Shown piece by piece: positions 1-7,300 of a stretch of DNA of 8,064 nucleotides (positions within the stretch are counted from its first letter, which is position 1; each line of letters starts with the position of its first letter). The stretch comes from Rhodopirellula sp. Its GTDB lineage: Bacteria; Planctomycetota; Planctomycetia; Pirellulales; Pirellulaceae. The notes under the pieces were generated by a model. That model worked only from the letters and a program-made list of their open reading frames with translations, did not search any database and was not told where the DNA came from. The stretch is from assembly GCA_003513555.1 (NCBI GenBank), contig DOPG01000264.1, forward strand, positions 29,428 to 37,491, given 5' to 3'. The translations under genes were made by a program, and so were the position numbers.

Positions 1-305
1 TCCTTGGGTGCCAGATCCTTGGGTGATCCACTGCCCTGCTCTTCCCACCTTGCCTCATCTTTTCAGTTTCGTCGCCCAGTCTCTTCCGTCACCCGCTCGG
101 CTCGGTAGATAGCCTGCGGCTCGATAAGGGCGGACAACTGCCTTTGGCCCGCTCGTGCTGCAGTCCGACTACCCCATCGCCTTGGCGGTCATGCGGTTTC
201 GTGCTTCACGCCTTGGCTGAGTCTCATAGTCGAGTTCTAGTCCTTCATTGCCAGTCGCCCAGTCGTCTTCGGGCGAGCGCAATGAAGCTTCGTTGGGTTG
301 GCCCC

Positions 306-334
306 TTGGGAAAAGTACTGTCATTTTCTACACT
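306..334 (+). promoter_or_regulatory. candidate sigma70-type promoter of guaA
   Basis: TTGGGA (306-311) and TACACT (329-334) each match four of six consensus positions and are separated by 17 bases, the optimal spacing. A start of transcription near 341 would leave a leader of about 70 bases before the guaA start. No purine riboswitch signature was recognised in that leader. This is a pattern match by eye only. Confidence 0.35.
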
Positions 335-400
335 TCTGGATTGATTCCGGCGACACCAATGGCATCAGCGGTGTCTGGCACGAGAAATCTAATACATAGC

Positions 401-406
401 GGAGAG
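401..406 (+). promoter_or_regulatory. ribosome binding site deciding the TTG start of guaA
   Basis: GGAGAG lies seven or fewer bases upstream of the TTG at 411. An in-frame TAA at 390-392 blocks any further extension, and no ATG or GTG exists between that stop and 411. The next in-frame options (TTG at 435, then GTG) either lack a comparable purine tract or cut into the first beta strand of the glutaminase domain. Confidence 0.6.
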
Positions 407-410
407 CGTC

Positions 411-1976
411 TTGGTAGATCGTCCAGCTCAGCATTTGACTGAACAGAGAATCGTCGTGCTCGATTTCGGATCGCAGTACGCGCAATTAATAGCGAGACGC
501 GTTCGCGAGCAGAATGTGTATTGCCAGATTCTTCGGCATGACATTTCTGCGGAGCGTCTAGCCGAACTCGCACCCAAGGGAATTATTCTCTCTGGGGGAC
601 CAGCGAGCGTTTACGAAGAAAATGCTCCACGCTGCGATCCCGGACTTTTTCGGTTGGGGATTCCGGTGCTGGGCATTTGTTACGGGATGCAACTGACTTG
701 CGATGCATTGGGAGGAGATGTTGATAACGCTCCCTCGCGTGAGTACGGACCTGCCACGTGTCAGATAGAAAATCCAGCCGAGCTGTTTGCAGATTTGCCT
801 GATGAGATCGATGTGTGGATGAGCCACGGTGACCAAATCTCTTCGGTGAGTGCCGAGTTTGAGGTCTTGGCCAAAACCAGCACGTGTCCCTATGCCGCGA
901 TTCGGCATCGTGAGCTGCCAGTCTTTGGAATTCAATTTCATCCTGAGGTGACCCATACTCCCAAGGGCGGCAAGCTGCTCGAAAATTTCGTGATCGGTGT
1001 TTGTGGATGCGAACAAACATGGCGACTCGGCGATTTTGCCGCCGCGAGTATTCAACGGATTCGCGAACAGGTCGGTGAGCGGCGAGTCATTTGCGGTCTC
1101 AGTGGAGGCGTTGACTCAAGCGTAGTTGCTGCCTTGCTGTACGAGGCGATCGGTCCGAAGCTCTCCTGTATCCTCGTCGACAATGGTTTGCTTCGCAAGA
1201 ACGAGCAAACACTCGTGATTCAAGAGTTTAGCGATCACTTCAAAACAGATTTGCACGTGGTGGAGGGCGAAGAGAGATTCATGTCCACACTCGAGGGAAT
1301 AAGTGAGCCACAGGAAAAACGCCGCCGCATTGGTCACGCCTTTATCGAATGTTTTAAACAGGAAGCTGAATCGATCGAAGATGCTGCGTTTCTTGCTCAA
1401 GGAACACTTTACCCTGATGTGATCGAGAGTGGTGCTGATCCGGATGGGCCGGCCGCGACGATTAAATTGCATCACAACGTGGGCGGGCTTCCAGAAGAAC
1501 TCGGGTTTGAGTTGATTGAGCCTTTGCGCGATCTATTCAAGGATGAAGTGCGAAGGCTTGGGTTAGAGTTGGGTTTGCCTGAGTCTCTTGTCTGGCGTCA
1601 TCCGTTTCCCGGTCCCGGGTTAGCCGTGCGATGCTTGGGCGAGATCACGCGAGAAAAACTTGCGGTGTTGCGCGAGGCTGATGCGATTGTGGTGGAAGAA
1701 ATCGAGAAGGCTGGCCTCTATCGTGAAACCAGTCAGTCGTTTGCTGTGCTGCTTCCGGTGCAAAGTGTTGGTGTGATGGGTGACGCTCGCACGTATGAGA
1801 ATGCTGTTGCTATTCGCAGCGTTGACACAAACGATTTCATGACCGCTGACTGGAGTCGTTTGCCGTATGACTTGTTGGCGCGTATGAGTTCCCGGATCAT
1901 CAACGAGGTCAAGGGTGTGAACCGCGTGTGTTACGACATTAGCAGCAAGCCACCTGCAACGATCGAATGGGAATGA
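411..1976 (+). CDS. guaA: GMP synthase (glutamine-hydrolysing)
   Basis: GuaA converts XMP, ATP and glutamine to GMP in the last step of guanine nucleotide synthesis, in the cytosol. The 521-residue product is close to the usual length (about 525 in E. coli) and complete. Residues about 13-200 form the class I glutamine amidotransferase domain: the GICYGMQL nucleophile motif places the catalytic Cys at 90, and FHPE supplies His177 and Glu179. The ATP pyrophosphatase domain follows, with the P-loop SGGVDSS at 231-237 and LVDNGLLRKNE at about 255-265. The C-terminal dimerisation/XMP-binding domain has HPFPGPGLAVR at 397-407 and the characteristic end KPPATIEWE. The start is TTG, supported by GGAGAG just upstream and an in-frame stop at 390; the first 12 residues precede the conserved RIVVLDFGSQY. 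It is followed after 96 bases by ettA on the same strand, probably with its own transcription end. No key residue is missing. Confidence 0.97.
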   Translation: MVDRPAQHLTEQRIVVLDFGSQYAQLIARRVREQNVYCQILRHDISAERLAELAPKGIILSGGPASVYEENAPRCDPGLFRLGIPVLGICYGMQLTCDALGGDVDNAPSREYGPATCQIENPAELFADLPDEIDVWMSHGDQISSVSAEFEVLAKTSTCPYAAIRHRELPVFGIQFHPEVTHTPKGGKLLENFVIGVCGCEQTWRLGDFAAASIQRIREQVGERRVICGLSGGVDSSVVAALLYEAIGPKLSCILVDNGLLRKNEQTLVIQEFSDHFKTDLHVVEGEERFMSTLEGISEPQEKRRRIGHAFIECFKQEAESIEDAAFLAQGTLYPDVIESGADPDGPAATIKLHHNVGGLPEELGFELIEPLRDLFKDEVRRLGLELGLPESLVWRHPFPGPGLAVRCLGEITREKLAVLREADAIVVEEIEKAGLYRETSQSFAVLLPVQSVGVMGDARTYENAVAIRSVDTNDFMTADWSRLPYDLLARMSSRIINEVKGVNRVCYDISSKPPATIEWE

Positions 1977-1982
1977 TGGTGC

Positions 1983-2010
1983 TCACGCTCGCGTGACCGC
2001 TTTTGTTTTT
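1983..2010 (+). terminator. possible rho-independent terminator after guaA
   Basis: Six bases past the guaA stop, TCACG (1983-1987) pairs with CGTGA (1992-1996) around a four-base loop. Four bases later comes TTTTGTTTTT (2001-2010). The stem is short and the T tract is interrupted and slightly distant, so it is a modest candidate. An outer TGGTG (1977-1981) / CACCA (2016-2020) pair could form an alternative larger structure. Confidence 0.4.
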
Positions 2011-2072
2011 GCTGTCACCACCTACTATTACCCCCTGATTCCGAAGTCCTATCAAGAGTCGATTTTCGAGCC

Positions 2073-3758
2073 ATGTCCCGCCAGTACATCTATCAAGTTG
2101 AAAACCTCACCAAGAAGCACGGCCAAAAGGTTGTTCTTGATGACATTTGGTTGGCTTTCTATCCCGGTGCAAAGATTGGTGTCCTTGGTCCCAATGGTGC
2201 TGGTAAGTCCACGTTGCTTCGGATCATGGCCGGGCAGGACACCGAATTTGATGGCGTTGCAAGGTTGGGCAATGGTTTCACCGTTGGGTACCTGGAGCAG
2301 GAACCGCCGTTGGACGAAACAAAAACCGTGTTCGAGAACGTGCAGCTTGCCGTCGCGGAACGGCAGGCGATCCTGGACCGTTACAACGAAATCAGCATGT
2401 TGCTCGGCGAGGTTACGGACGATGAACAGATGCAGAAGCTTTGCGATGAGATGGCAAAGCTTCAGGATACGATCGATGCGCACAATTTGTGGGAACTTGA
2501 TCGTCAGGTTGAGATGTCCATGGCGGTCATGAATCTGCCGCCGGGTGACGCCGATGTTACTAAGCTGTCTGGTGGAGAGCGTCGCCGAGTTGCACTTTGT
2601 CAACTGATGATCCGGCAACCGGATCTGTTGCTGCTTGATGAGCCTACCAACCACCTCGATGCGGAGAGTGTTTCCTGGTTAGAGCAGCATTTGGCGAATT
2701 ATCCCGGAACTGTGGTTGCTGTGACCCATGATCGGTATTTCCTTGACAATGTCGCGCAGTGGATTCTTGAAATCGACCGTGGGCAGGGAATTCCGTTTGA
2801 AGGAAACTACACGGCTTGGTTGGAAACTCGTGAAAAGCGAATGAAAATCGAACACCGGCAGCAACAGGCGCGGCAACGCACTTTGGCGCGGGAGTTGGAG
2901 TGGATTCGCATGAGCCCTAAGGCCAGGCAAGCCAAAAGTAAAGCAAGGATTCGATCGTATGAGGAAATGTCGTCGCAGACGTTTGAGGATCGACCTGATG
3001 ATTTGGAAATCCAGATTCCTTCCGGAAAGCATTTGGGCGAACTTGTTATCGAGGCAACCGATGTACGTAAAGCGTTTGGCGACAAGGTGCTGATGAACGA
3101 CATGAGCTTCCGTTTACCTGCGGGAGGTATCGTTGGTGTGATCGGTCCCAATGGCGCCGGAAAGACAACTTTGTTTCGCATGCTGACCGGACAGGAACAG
3201 CCGGATAAAGGACAGTTTAGAGTCGGTGATACAGTTGACTTGGGGTATGTCGATCAGAGTCGTGATTCACTCTCGCCCGACAAGACCGTGTTCGAAGAAA
3301 TCAGCGGTGGAACCGAGACCATTGTCATGGGGGGACGTAATGTCGCTTCCCGAGCTTATGTCGCCAGATTTAATTTCAAAGGCTCGGACCAGGAAAAGAA
3401 AGTCGGGAAGCTGTCAGGTGGTGAACGCAACCGCGTTCATCTGGCCAAGCTGCTACGCCAAGGATGCAATGTCTTGTTGCTAGACGAACCTACCAATGAC
3501 CTTGATGTTGACACTCTGCGAGCACTGGAAGAGGCAATTGCGAATTTTGCCGGGTGCGTGGTGGTCACCAGTCACGACCGCTGGTTCCTCGATCGACTCG
3601 CAACGCATATTCTCGCGTTCGAAGGTGATGGGAAACTGACTTGGTGTGAAGGAAATTTTGACACTTATGAGCGTAACCTTCGCGAGCGAATGGGAGATGA
3701 TCCCGATGATGACAGCGTTTCCAGACGAGCCAAGTACAAGAGCATTCACGCAGGTTAA
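2073..3758 (+). CDS. ettA: ABC-F energy-dependent translational throttle protein EttA
   Basis: EttA binds the ribosomal E site and gates entry into elongation according to ATP/ADP level; it is a soluble ABC-F ATPase, not a transporter. The 561 residues are close to E. coli EttA (about 555) and similar throughout. ABC domain 1 has Walker A GPNGAGKST (39-47), an arm insertion at about 95-140, signature LSGGE (165-169), Walker B LLLLDE (185-190) with catalytic Glu190, and switch His219. A charged linker at about 245-325, the P-site tRNA interaction motif, contains the EttA-typical ELEWIRMSPKARQAKSKAR stretch. ABC domain 2 has GPNGAGKTT (358-366), LSGGE (447-451), VLLLDEPTNDLD (from 467) and His501. 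The GRNVASRAYVARFNFKG stretch and the basic C-terminal end ending KYKSIHAG also match EttA rather than Uup or YheS. The ATG at 2073 gives an N-terminus aligned with the family. It has no good Shine-Dalgarno: the nearest GAG is two bases from the ATG and AAGAG at 2054 is too far away. Confidence 0.95.
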   Translation: MSRQYIYQVENLTKKHGQKVVLDDIWLAFYPGAKIGVLGPNGAGKSTLLRIMAGQDTEFDGVARLGNGFTVGYLEQEPPLDETKTVFENVQLAVAERQAILDRYNEISMLLGEVTDDEQMQKLCDEMAKLQDTIDAHNLWELDRQVEMSMAVMNLPPGDADVTKLSGGERRRVALCQLMIRQPDLLLLDEPTNHLDAESVSWLEQHLANYPGTVVAVTHDRYFLDNVAQWILEIDRGQGIPFEGNYTAWLETREKRMKIEHRQQQARQRTLARELEWIRMSPKARQAKSKARIRSYEEMSSQTFEDRPDDLEIQIPSGKHLGELVIEATDVRKAFGDKVLMNDMSFRLPAGGIVGVIGPNGAGKTTLFRMLTGQEQPDKGQFRVGDTVDLGYVDQSRDSLSPDKTVFEEISGGTETIVMGGRNVASRAYVARFNFKGSDQEKKVGKLSGGERNRVHLAKLLRQGCNVLLLDEPTNDLDVDTLRALEEAIANFAGCVVVTSHDRWFLDRLATHILAFEGDGKLTWCEGNFDTYERNLRERMGDDPDDDSVSRRAKYKSIHAG

Positions 3759-3767
3759 CTGCCCTTA

Positions 3768-3793
3768 GCCCCAACACAGTCCCATGTGGGGGC
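3768..3793 (+). other. GC-rich stem-loop after ettA
   Basis: GCCCC (3768-3772) pairs with GGGGC (3789-3793), and after a two-base AA bulge CACA (3775-3778) pairs with TGTG (3785-3788) around a six-base loop. It starts 10 bases after the ettA stop, the usual place for a 3' end structure. No T tract follows, so it may be a 3' stabilising or processing hairpin, or part of a factor-dependent end, rather than a classical intrinsic terminator. Confidence 0.4.
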
Positions 3794-3874
3794 ACCACAG
3801 CGAGCTAGTTGAAGATATGTTGTTAAGCAAGATTCACCTGGGTGGCTGGTCCTTACTGTTGCCCGATGACACGA

Positions 3875-3903
3875 TTGCCGGATGAATCGGGACAGATTTT
3901 ATC
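3875..3903 (+). promoter_or_regulatory. weak promoter candidate for the histone-like gene
   Basis: TTGCCG (3875-3880) and TTTATC (3898-3903) are 17 bases apart, 36 bases before the ATG at 3940. Both boxes are poor matches, and the first overlaps a CGATT/AATCG inverted pair (3872-3876 and 3885-3889). The 181-base gap after ettA makes a separate promoter likely, but this particular one is only a guess. Confidence 0.2.
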
Positions 3904-3939
3904 GCACATTTGAATTTTACTCCCACGGATTAGAGAACC

Positions 3940-4254
3940 ATGACAATTCTTCGTATCGGAACCAACGAAAAGTACTCAGATGGATGGGCTGCTGCTTTTG
4001 GTGGCGGCAAAAAGAAAAAAACTGCTAAGAAAGCCGCCAAGAAGACAGTAAAAAAAGCTGCAAAGAAATCTGCCAAAAAGGTGACAAAAAAGACCGCAAA
4101 GAAGAAAGCCGCTGCGAAAAAAACAGCGGCGAAAAAGTCCGTTAGCAAGAAATCGGCCAGCAAGAAAACGGCAAAGAAGAAGGCGGCCAAGAAAACGGTA
4201 GCAAAGAAGCCTGCAAAGAAAAAAGCGACTGCGAAAAGGAGCAAGAAAAAGTAG
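3940..4254 (+). CDS. histone H1-like lysine/alanine-rich protein with KYSDGW N-terminus
   Basis: The 104-residue product is complete. Residues 1-23 form a short non-basic head (MTILRIGTNEKYSDGWAAAF, then GGG) with an aromatic/acidic KYSDGW core. Residues 24-104 are a tail in which I count 41 lysines among 81 residues, arranged as KK or KKK doublets separated by A, T, S or V, with one arginine, one proline and no acidic residue. Such tails resemble the C-terminal domain of histone H1 and bacterial H1-like or AlgP-type proteins, which bind nucleic acid non-specifically through charge; DNA or RNA binding here is inference. The head is what identifies it: I associate this kind of N-terminus with short planctomycete proteins, from memory. 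The ATG at 3940 has a weak AGAG at 3932-3935 upstream. It lies 181 bases after ettA and 63 bases before the giant gene. The tail codons mix AAA and AAG, so the repeat is not a simple DNA microsatellite. Confidence 0.85.
   Translation: MTILRIGTNEKYSDGWAAAFGGGKKKKTAKKAAKKTVKKAAKKSAKKVTKKTAKKKAAAKKTAAKKSVSKKSASKKTAKKKAAKKTVAKKPAKKKATAKRSKKK
4009..4251 (+). repeat. degenerate coding repeat encoding (A/T/S/V)-K-K units
   Basis: This purine-rich stretch encodes the lysine tail. The protein-level unit is two or three lysines followed by two or three small residues, repeated roughly 16 to 18 times. At the DNA level the units vary (AAGAAA, AAAAAG, AAGAAG and so on with variable spacer codons), which indicates selection on protein composition. 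The same composition produces open reading frames on the opposite strand that are artefacts. Confidence 0.75.
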
Positions 4255-4317
4255 GCGACATGAACCTGCTCTTGAGTTCCCGCTGACTCCGCTTCTTACC
4301 TCCATGTGTGCTGCTTG

Positions 4318-7300
4318 ATGTCAAATACTCCGCCACCCGAAAATTTAAGCGAAACGCTACATCGCTTGGCGGGGTATATGAATTTCTCTTCAGGTGCCAG
4401 TGATCCTTCAATCATGGCGGCTTGGAACACCGTGTTTGATATTGCCAGCGCGGGGGATCCTTTGTCAGGGCCGCCCGCTTGGTTGGTTGTCAAAGACTGG
4501 ATTAGCGAAACACTTGAAACCCTACAGGGAAGCGAGGCTGCCTTTCGGGACTGTCAGCAGGCATCACGACTTGCTTCGTTACTGTGGAGTGAGTTGTTGC
4601 CTGCGTATCTCGATTTTCATCGGGATCTCTTGTTTCACCAAGTGCCAGAGTTGCTATTCAATGGTTTCTTCATGGCTCGCGCTGCTGACGCTTTGCTGGC
4701 GGTCGGTCTGACGGGCGATGATGACCAGGTGGTACGAGCTGCGATTGATCGTTTGGATGATTTCGTCGGCTATCGTCCGGTCGCGATGCTTGAGAATAGA
4801 ACCTGCCAGCCTTACCGGCACGAGTTCGTATGTCCTGTTCCTTTGTACGTCAAGGATGCGGGGGTTTCCGCTGGCCCCTACCGGGAGATCATTGAACTCG
4901 CAATCGAAAAGTTGGGCACCACGGCAGAGGATGTTCTGCGGTCCGCGTCGTTCGATCTGGAACGGGTTGAGGAAATCGCAATCGATCCGAGGGCGTATGA
5001 TTTTGATCATCCCGTTAATCGGCGACCCAACTATCATTTTGGAGGTTGGGATGAGCGTTCAATTTCCGAGGATGGATTCTACAATCGCTTCGTTCTACGG
5101 CAGGTCACACTTGAGGCGTTGTTGGGTCGGGCCGTCGGCAAGACTGGTGTTGAGAGACAGGAAAAGGTAGCCGAAGCAGCGTGCGTGCTGGCTGGAACCA
5201 TGTTGATGGCGTCCGGCATTACCGGATGGGGGCCTGGAGCCTACACCAGCGATATCACTTTGGGTGGTCTGATGAGGCCAATTGCAGCCTATCGTGATGC
5301 GTATTACGAAGATTGCATGAAGCAAATCGATGGCGAGCATGCGGAGCGACTCTATGGCGAACAAAAACTGCGTCGTCAGCCGTTCGGAGCCGCGCGGCAG
5401 CACCTTAACGCGGCTCTGGCAGAGAGGCGAGCCGCGCAGTTACAGCATGTGCAATTAGCTCGGCTCTATGCCCGGATGGGCTATCCCGACGCAGCCAAGC
5501 GACAGACCGATACGGTTTCGGCGGCATCGGCACGGATGATGTGTCGAATTGACTGCTTGATGACCTTGGGGCTCCGCGCGATTCGTGCGGGAGATCTTGA
5601 AGCTGCTGTCAAAGTGCCCGCCGTTGCATTCGACTTGATGAAGAGGGCGATTGAGTGTGGAGCGCTGATCGACCCCTGGGACATTCTTGCCTGCGGTGGG
5701 AATTTTAGCCTGTACGCCGGGCCGGAAAGTGGTGTTCACGACTCCCGTGTTGATGACATGCTGTATCTCGTAGAGCAAGTCTTTGGCTACACCGCTCGGG
5801 TTTGGAGTGAAGCAGCGGCGCGTAATGATCAGGCTGCTTATGACGAAATGGAATCACGCTATCGAGAGATGGCAGAGTGGTGGCGCGTCTACGCGGCACA
5901 CACCGTCGAGTCCATTGAAGCAGCTGACCCATTGGAGTCGTATGAGTCAGCAAAGCTGGTTGCTCGAGCGCTCAGGCTGTGGCATGAAGGTGGTGCTGAA
6001 GCTGGAAATGTAGCCTTCTGGGCACCGCATGCAGATCTTTTCGATTCGCCAAGGGCCTACGCCCTCGTTATCTCTGCACTGCTGGAGCGTCAGGATTTTG
6101 TCCCTGCGATGGCGTTGTTGGTGCATTGGTTGAGTAACGCGGAGCGTGTGGGGCTGCGTTTGGGAGGAAATTCGTTACCAAGGCTTTCTGAGCGGTGGCT
6201 GTTGCATTTGCGCAGGTCTGCGATTGGTGAACTTGACGAATACGGCGAACCCTCTCGTGAGCAGGTGACGGATGGGGACACGGCTGAAGTTTGGCCGTTG
6301 GTCCGTAAAATGTTCGACTATTTCGAGGCGAATGCAGAAGAGTTTTGGTCGGCGCCAAGTTTTGTGCTTGGAGAGAAAAAAGAAAAGCCCCGTGACTGGG
6401 ATCGGGAGCTCACTGCAGCAGACTCTGAAGATGGTGAAGATAGCGAGGGGCTTTACGATGCTGCGTACGAAGGCGTCACCTATCGGGATACGACCGATGA
6501 TGGAAACGAGGGTGCTGTATTTGGGTTTGCCGAGGAAACAGGGCATGATGCACTGGAAGCAGAATCCAAACGCCTGATTGAACACCTCAATTTCATGCAG
6601 TCACTGGCGCGGATGTGGGCTGTTGCTGCCGATATTGCAGTCGCTGATCAAAGTAAAACGGACCTCGAAGATCGCATCGACTCGTTGCAGGCTTGGGCGA
6701 AACGTGCGAGGGAAAATCGGATCGGATTGCTGGAACTCTTGGACTCGGTTCGTGGATTTCCGATTGCGCCAGCCGGTACCGATAAAGAATCGATGCGCAG
6801 CTACGATCGTCGCAGAGTGCTGCGAGATTCGTTGATGGAGCGAATTATCGGGACGGCGGTTGAAATGTCTGATTCACGCCGCTTGATCAGCGGCGTCTTG
6901 CTCGCTCTGTCCGATGGTAAAGCGAATCTAATCGCCGAAGAAGAGATGGTGGAAGATGACGCACAGGCTGTGCGTATGTTTGGTGCCTTGATCGCAAGCG
7001 ATCAGAAACAGGTGCGTGAATTGTTCCCGCCGTTTCTCGATGCCTTGCGTGATAAGAATCTTCTGTACATTCCCCTGTCGCGAGGCGGAGACCCTGTCAA
7101 AATCTATGTGGCAAGACTGAGGCAAAGGGTTCTGCGGCATCTGATGCACTGGTTGCCAAGACGCGGTCTGCTCGTCGAAACGTGCAGGTTGATTGAAACA
7201 GCCCGGGAGATGGAAACCAGTAATCCGATCGGTGCTGGGGCGGTAACCGAGTTCGATGGACTGTTTCGAGCAGGCTTTCGATCACTTGTTGCATCGCTGG

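Larger units (their letters stand above)
1..410. other. non-coding region upstream of guaA
   Basis: No convincing gene is visible. The short open frames here give proline/serine/arginine-rich translations with no domain character, and the frames entering from the left edge close by about position 110. Two small direct repeats are visible: TCCTTGGGTG at 1-10 and 16-25, and GTCGCCCAGTC at 71-81 and 254-264, the second pair followed by similar TCTTC-containing sequence. A short CGCCC/GGGCG inverted pair flanks 256-274. The right part holds the candidate guaA promoter. The left part could be the tail of an intergenic region or the eroded end of a gene lying outside the window; I cannot tell which. 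Confidence 0.6.

Noticed and set aside
144..344. 66-codon + strand frame upstream of guaA
   Set aside because: Composition is Ser/Arg/Leu-rich with no pattern, no convincing ribosome binding site was seen, and it overlaps the candidate promoter.
558..1055. Open frame of 165 codons on the minus strand inside guaA
   Set aside because: It lies wholly opposite a well-supported gene, and its translation has no recognisable domain or protein-like pattern.
2003..2031. TTGTTT-N17-TATTAC as a promoter for ettA
   Set aside because: The first box matches only three of six positions and is part of the T-rich tract assigned to the guaA terminator; too weak to annotate.
1993..2532. 179-codon + strand frame overlapping the start of ettA
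   Set aside because: It is out of frame with ettA, its translation is Arg/Ser/Trp-rich and disordered, and the ettA frame has complete ABC motifs across the same bases.
2052..2654. 200-codon minus strand frame opposite ettA
   Set aside because: A shadow of the ABC domain coding sequence, with no domain of its own.
2073..3758. ABC transporter or antibiotic-resistance ABC-F protein
   Set aside because: There are no membrane segments, and the whole-length similarity, arm and linker motifs fit EttA rather than a transporter or a resistance-type ABC-F.
3930..4305. Minus strand frames rich in Phe/Leu/Ala that resemble membrane proteins
   Set aside because: They are the reverse complement of lysine codons (AAA/AAG read as TTT/CTT), so the hydrophobicity is an artefact of the lysine tail.
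4394..5170. Two + strand frames (4394-4711 and 4718-5170) in the beginning of the giant gene
   Set aside because: They are in a different frame from the continuous 1249-codon frame that covers the same bases, and their translations lack protein character.
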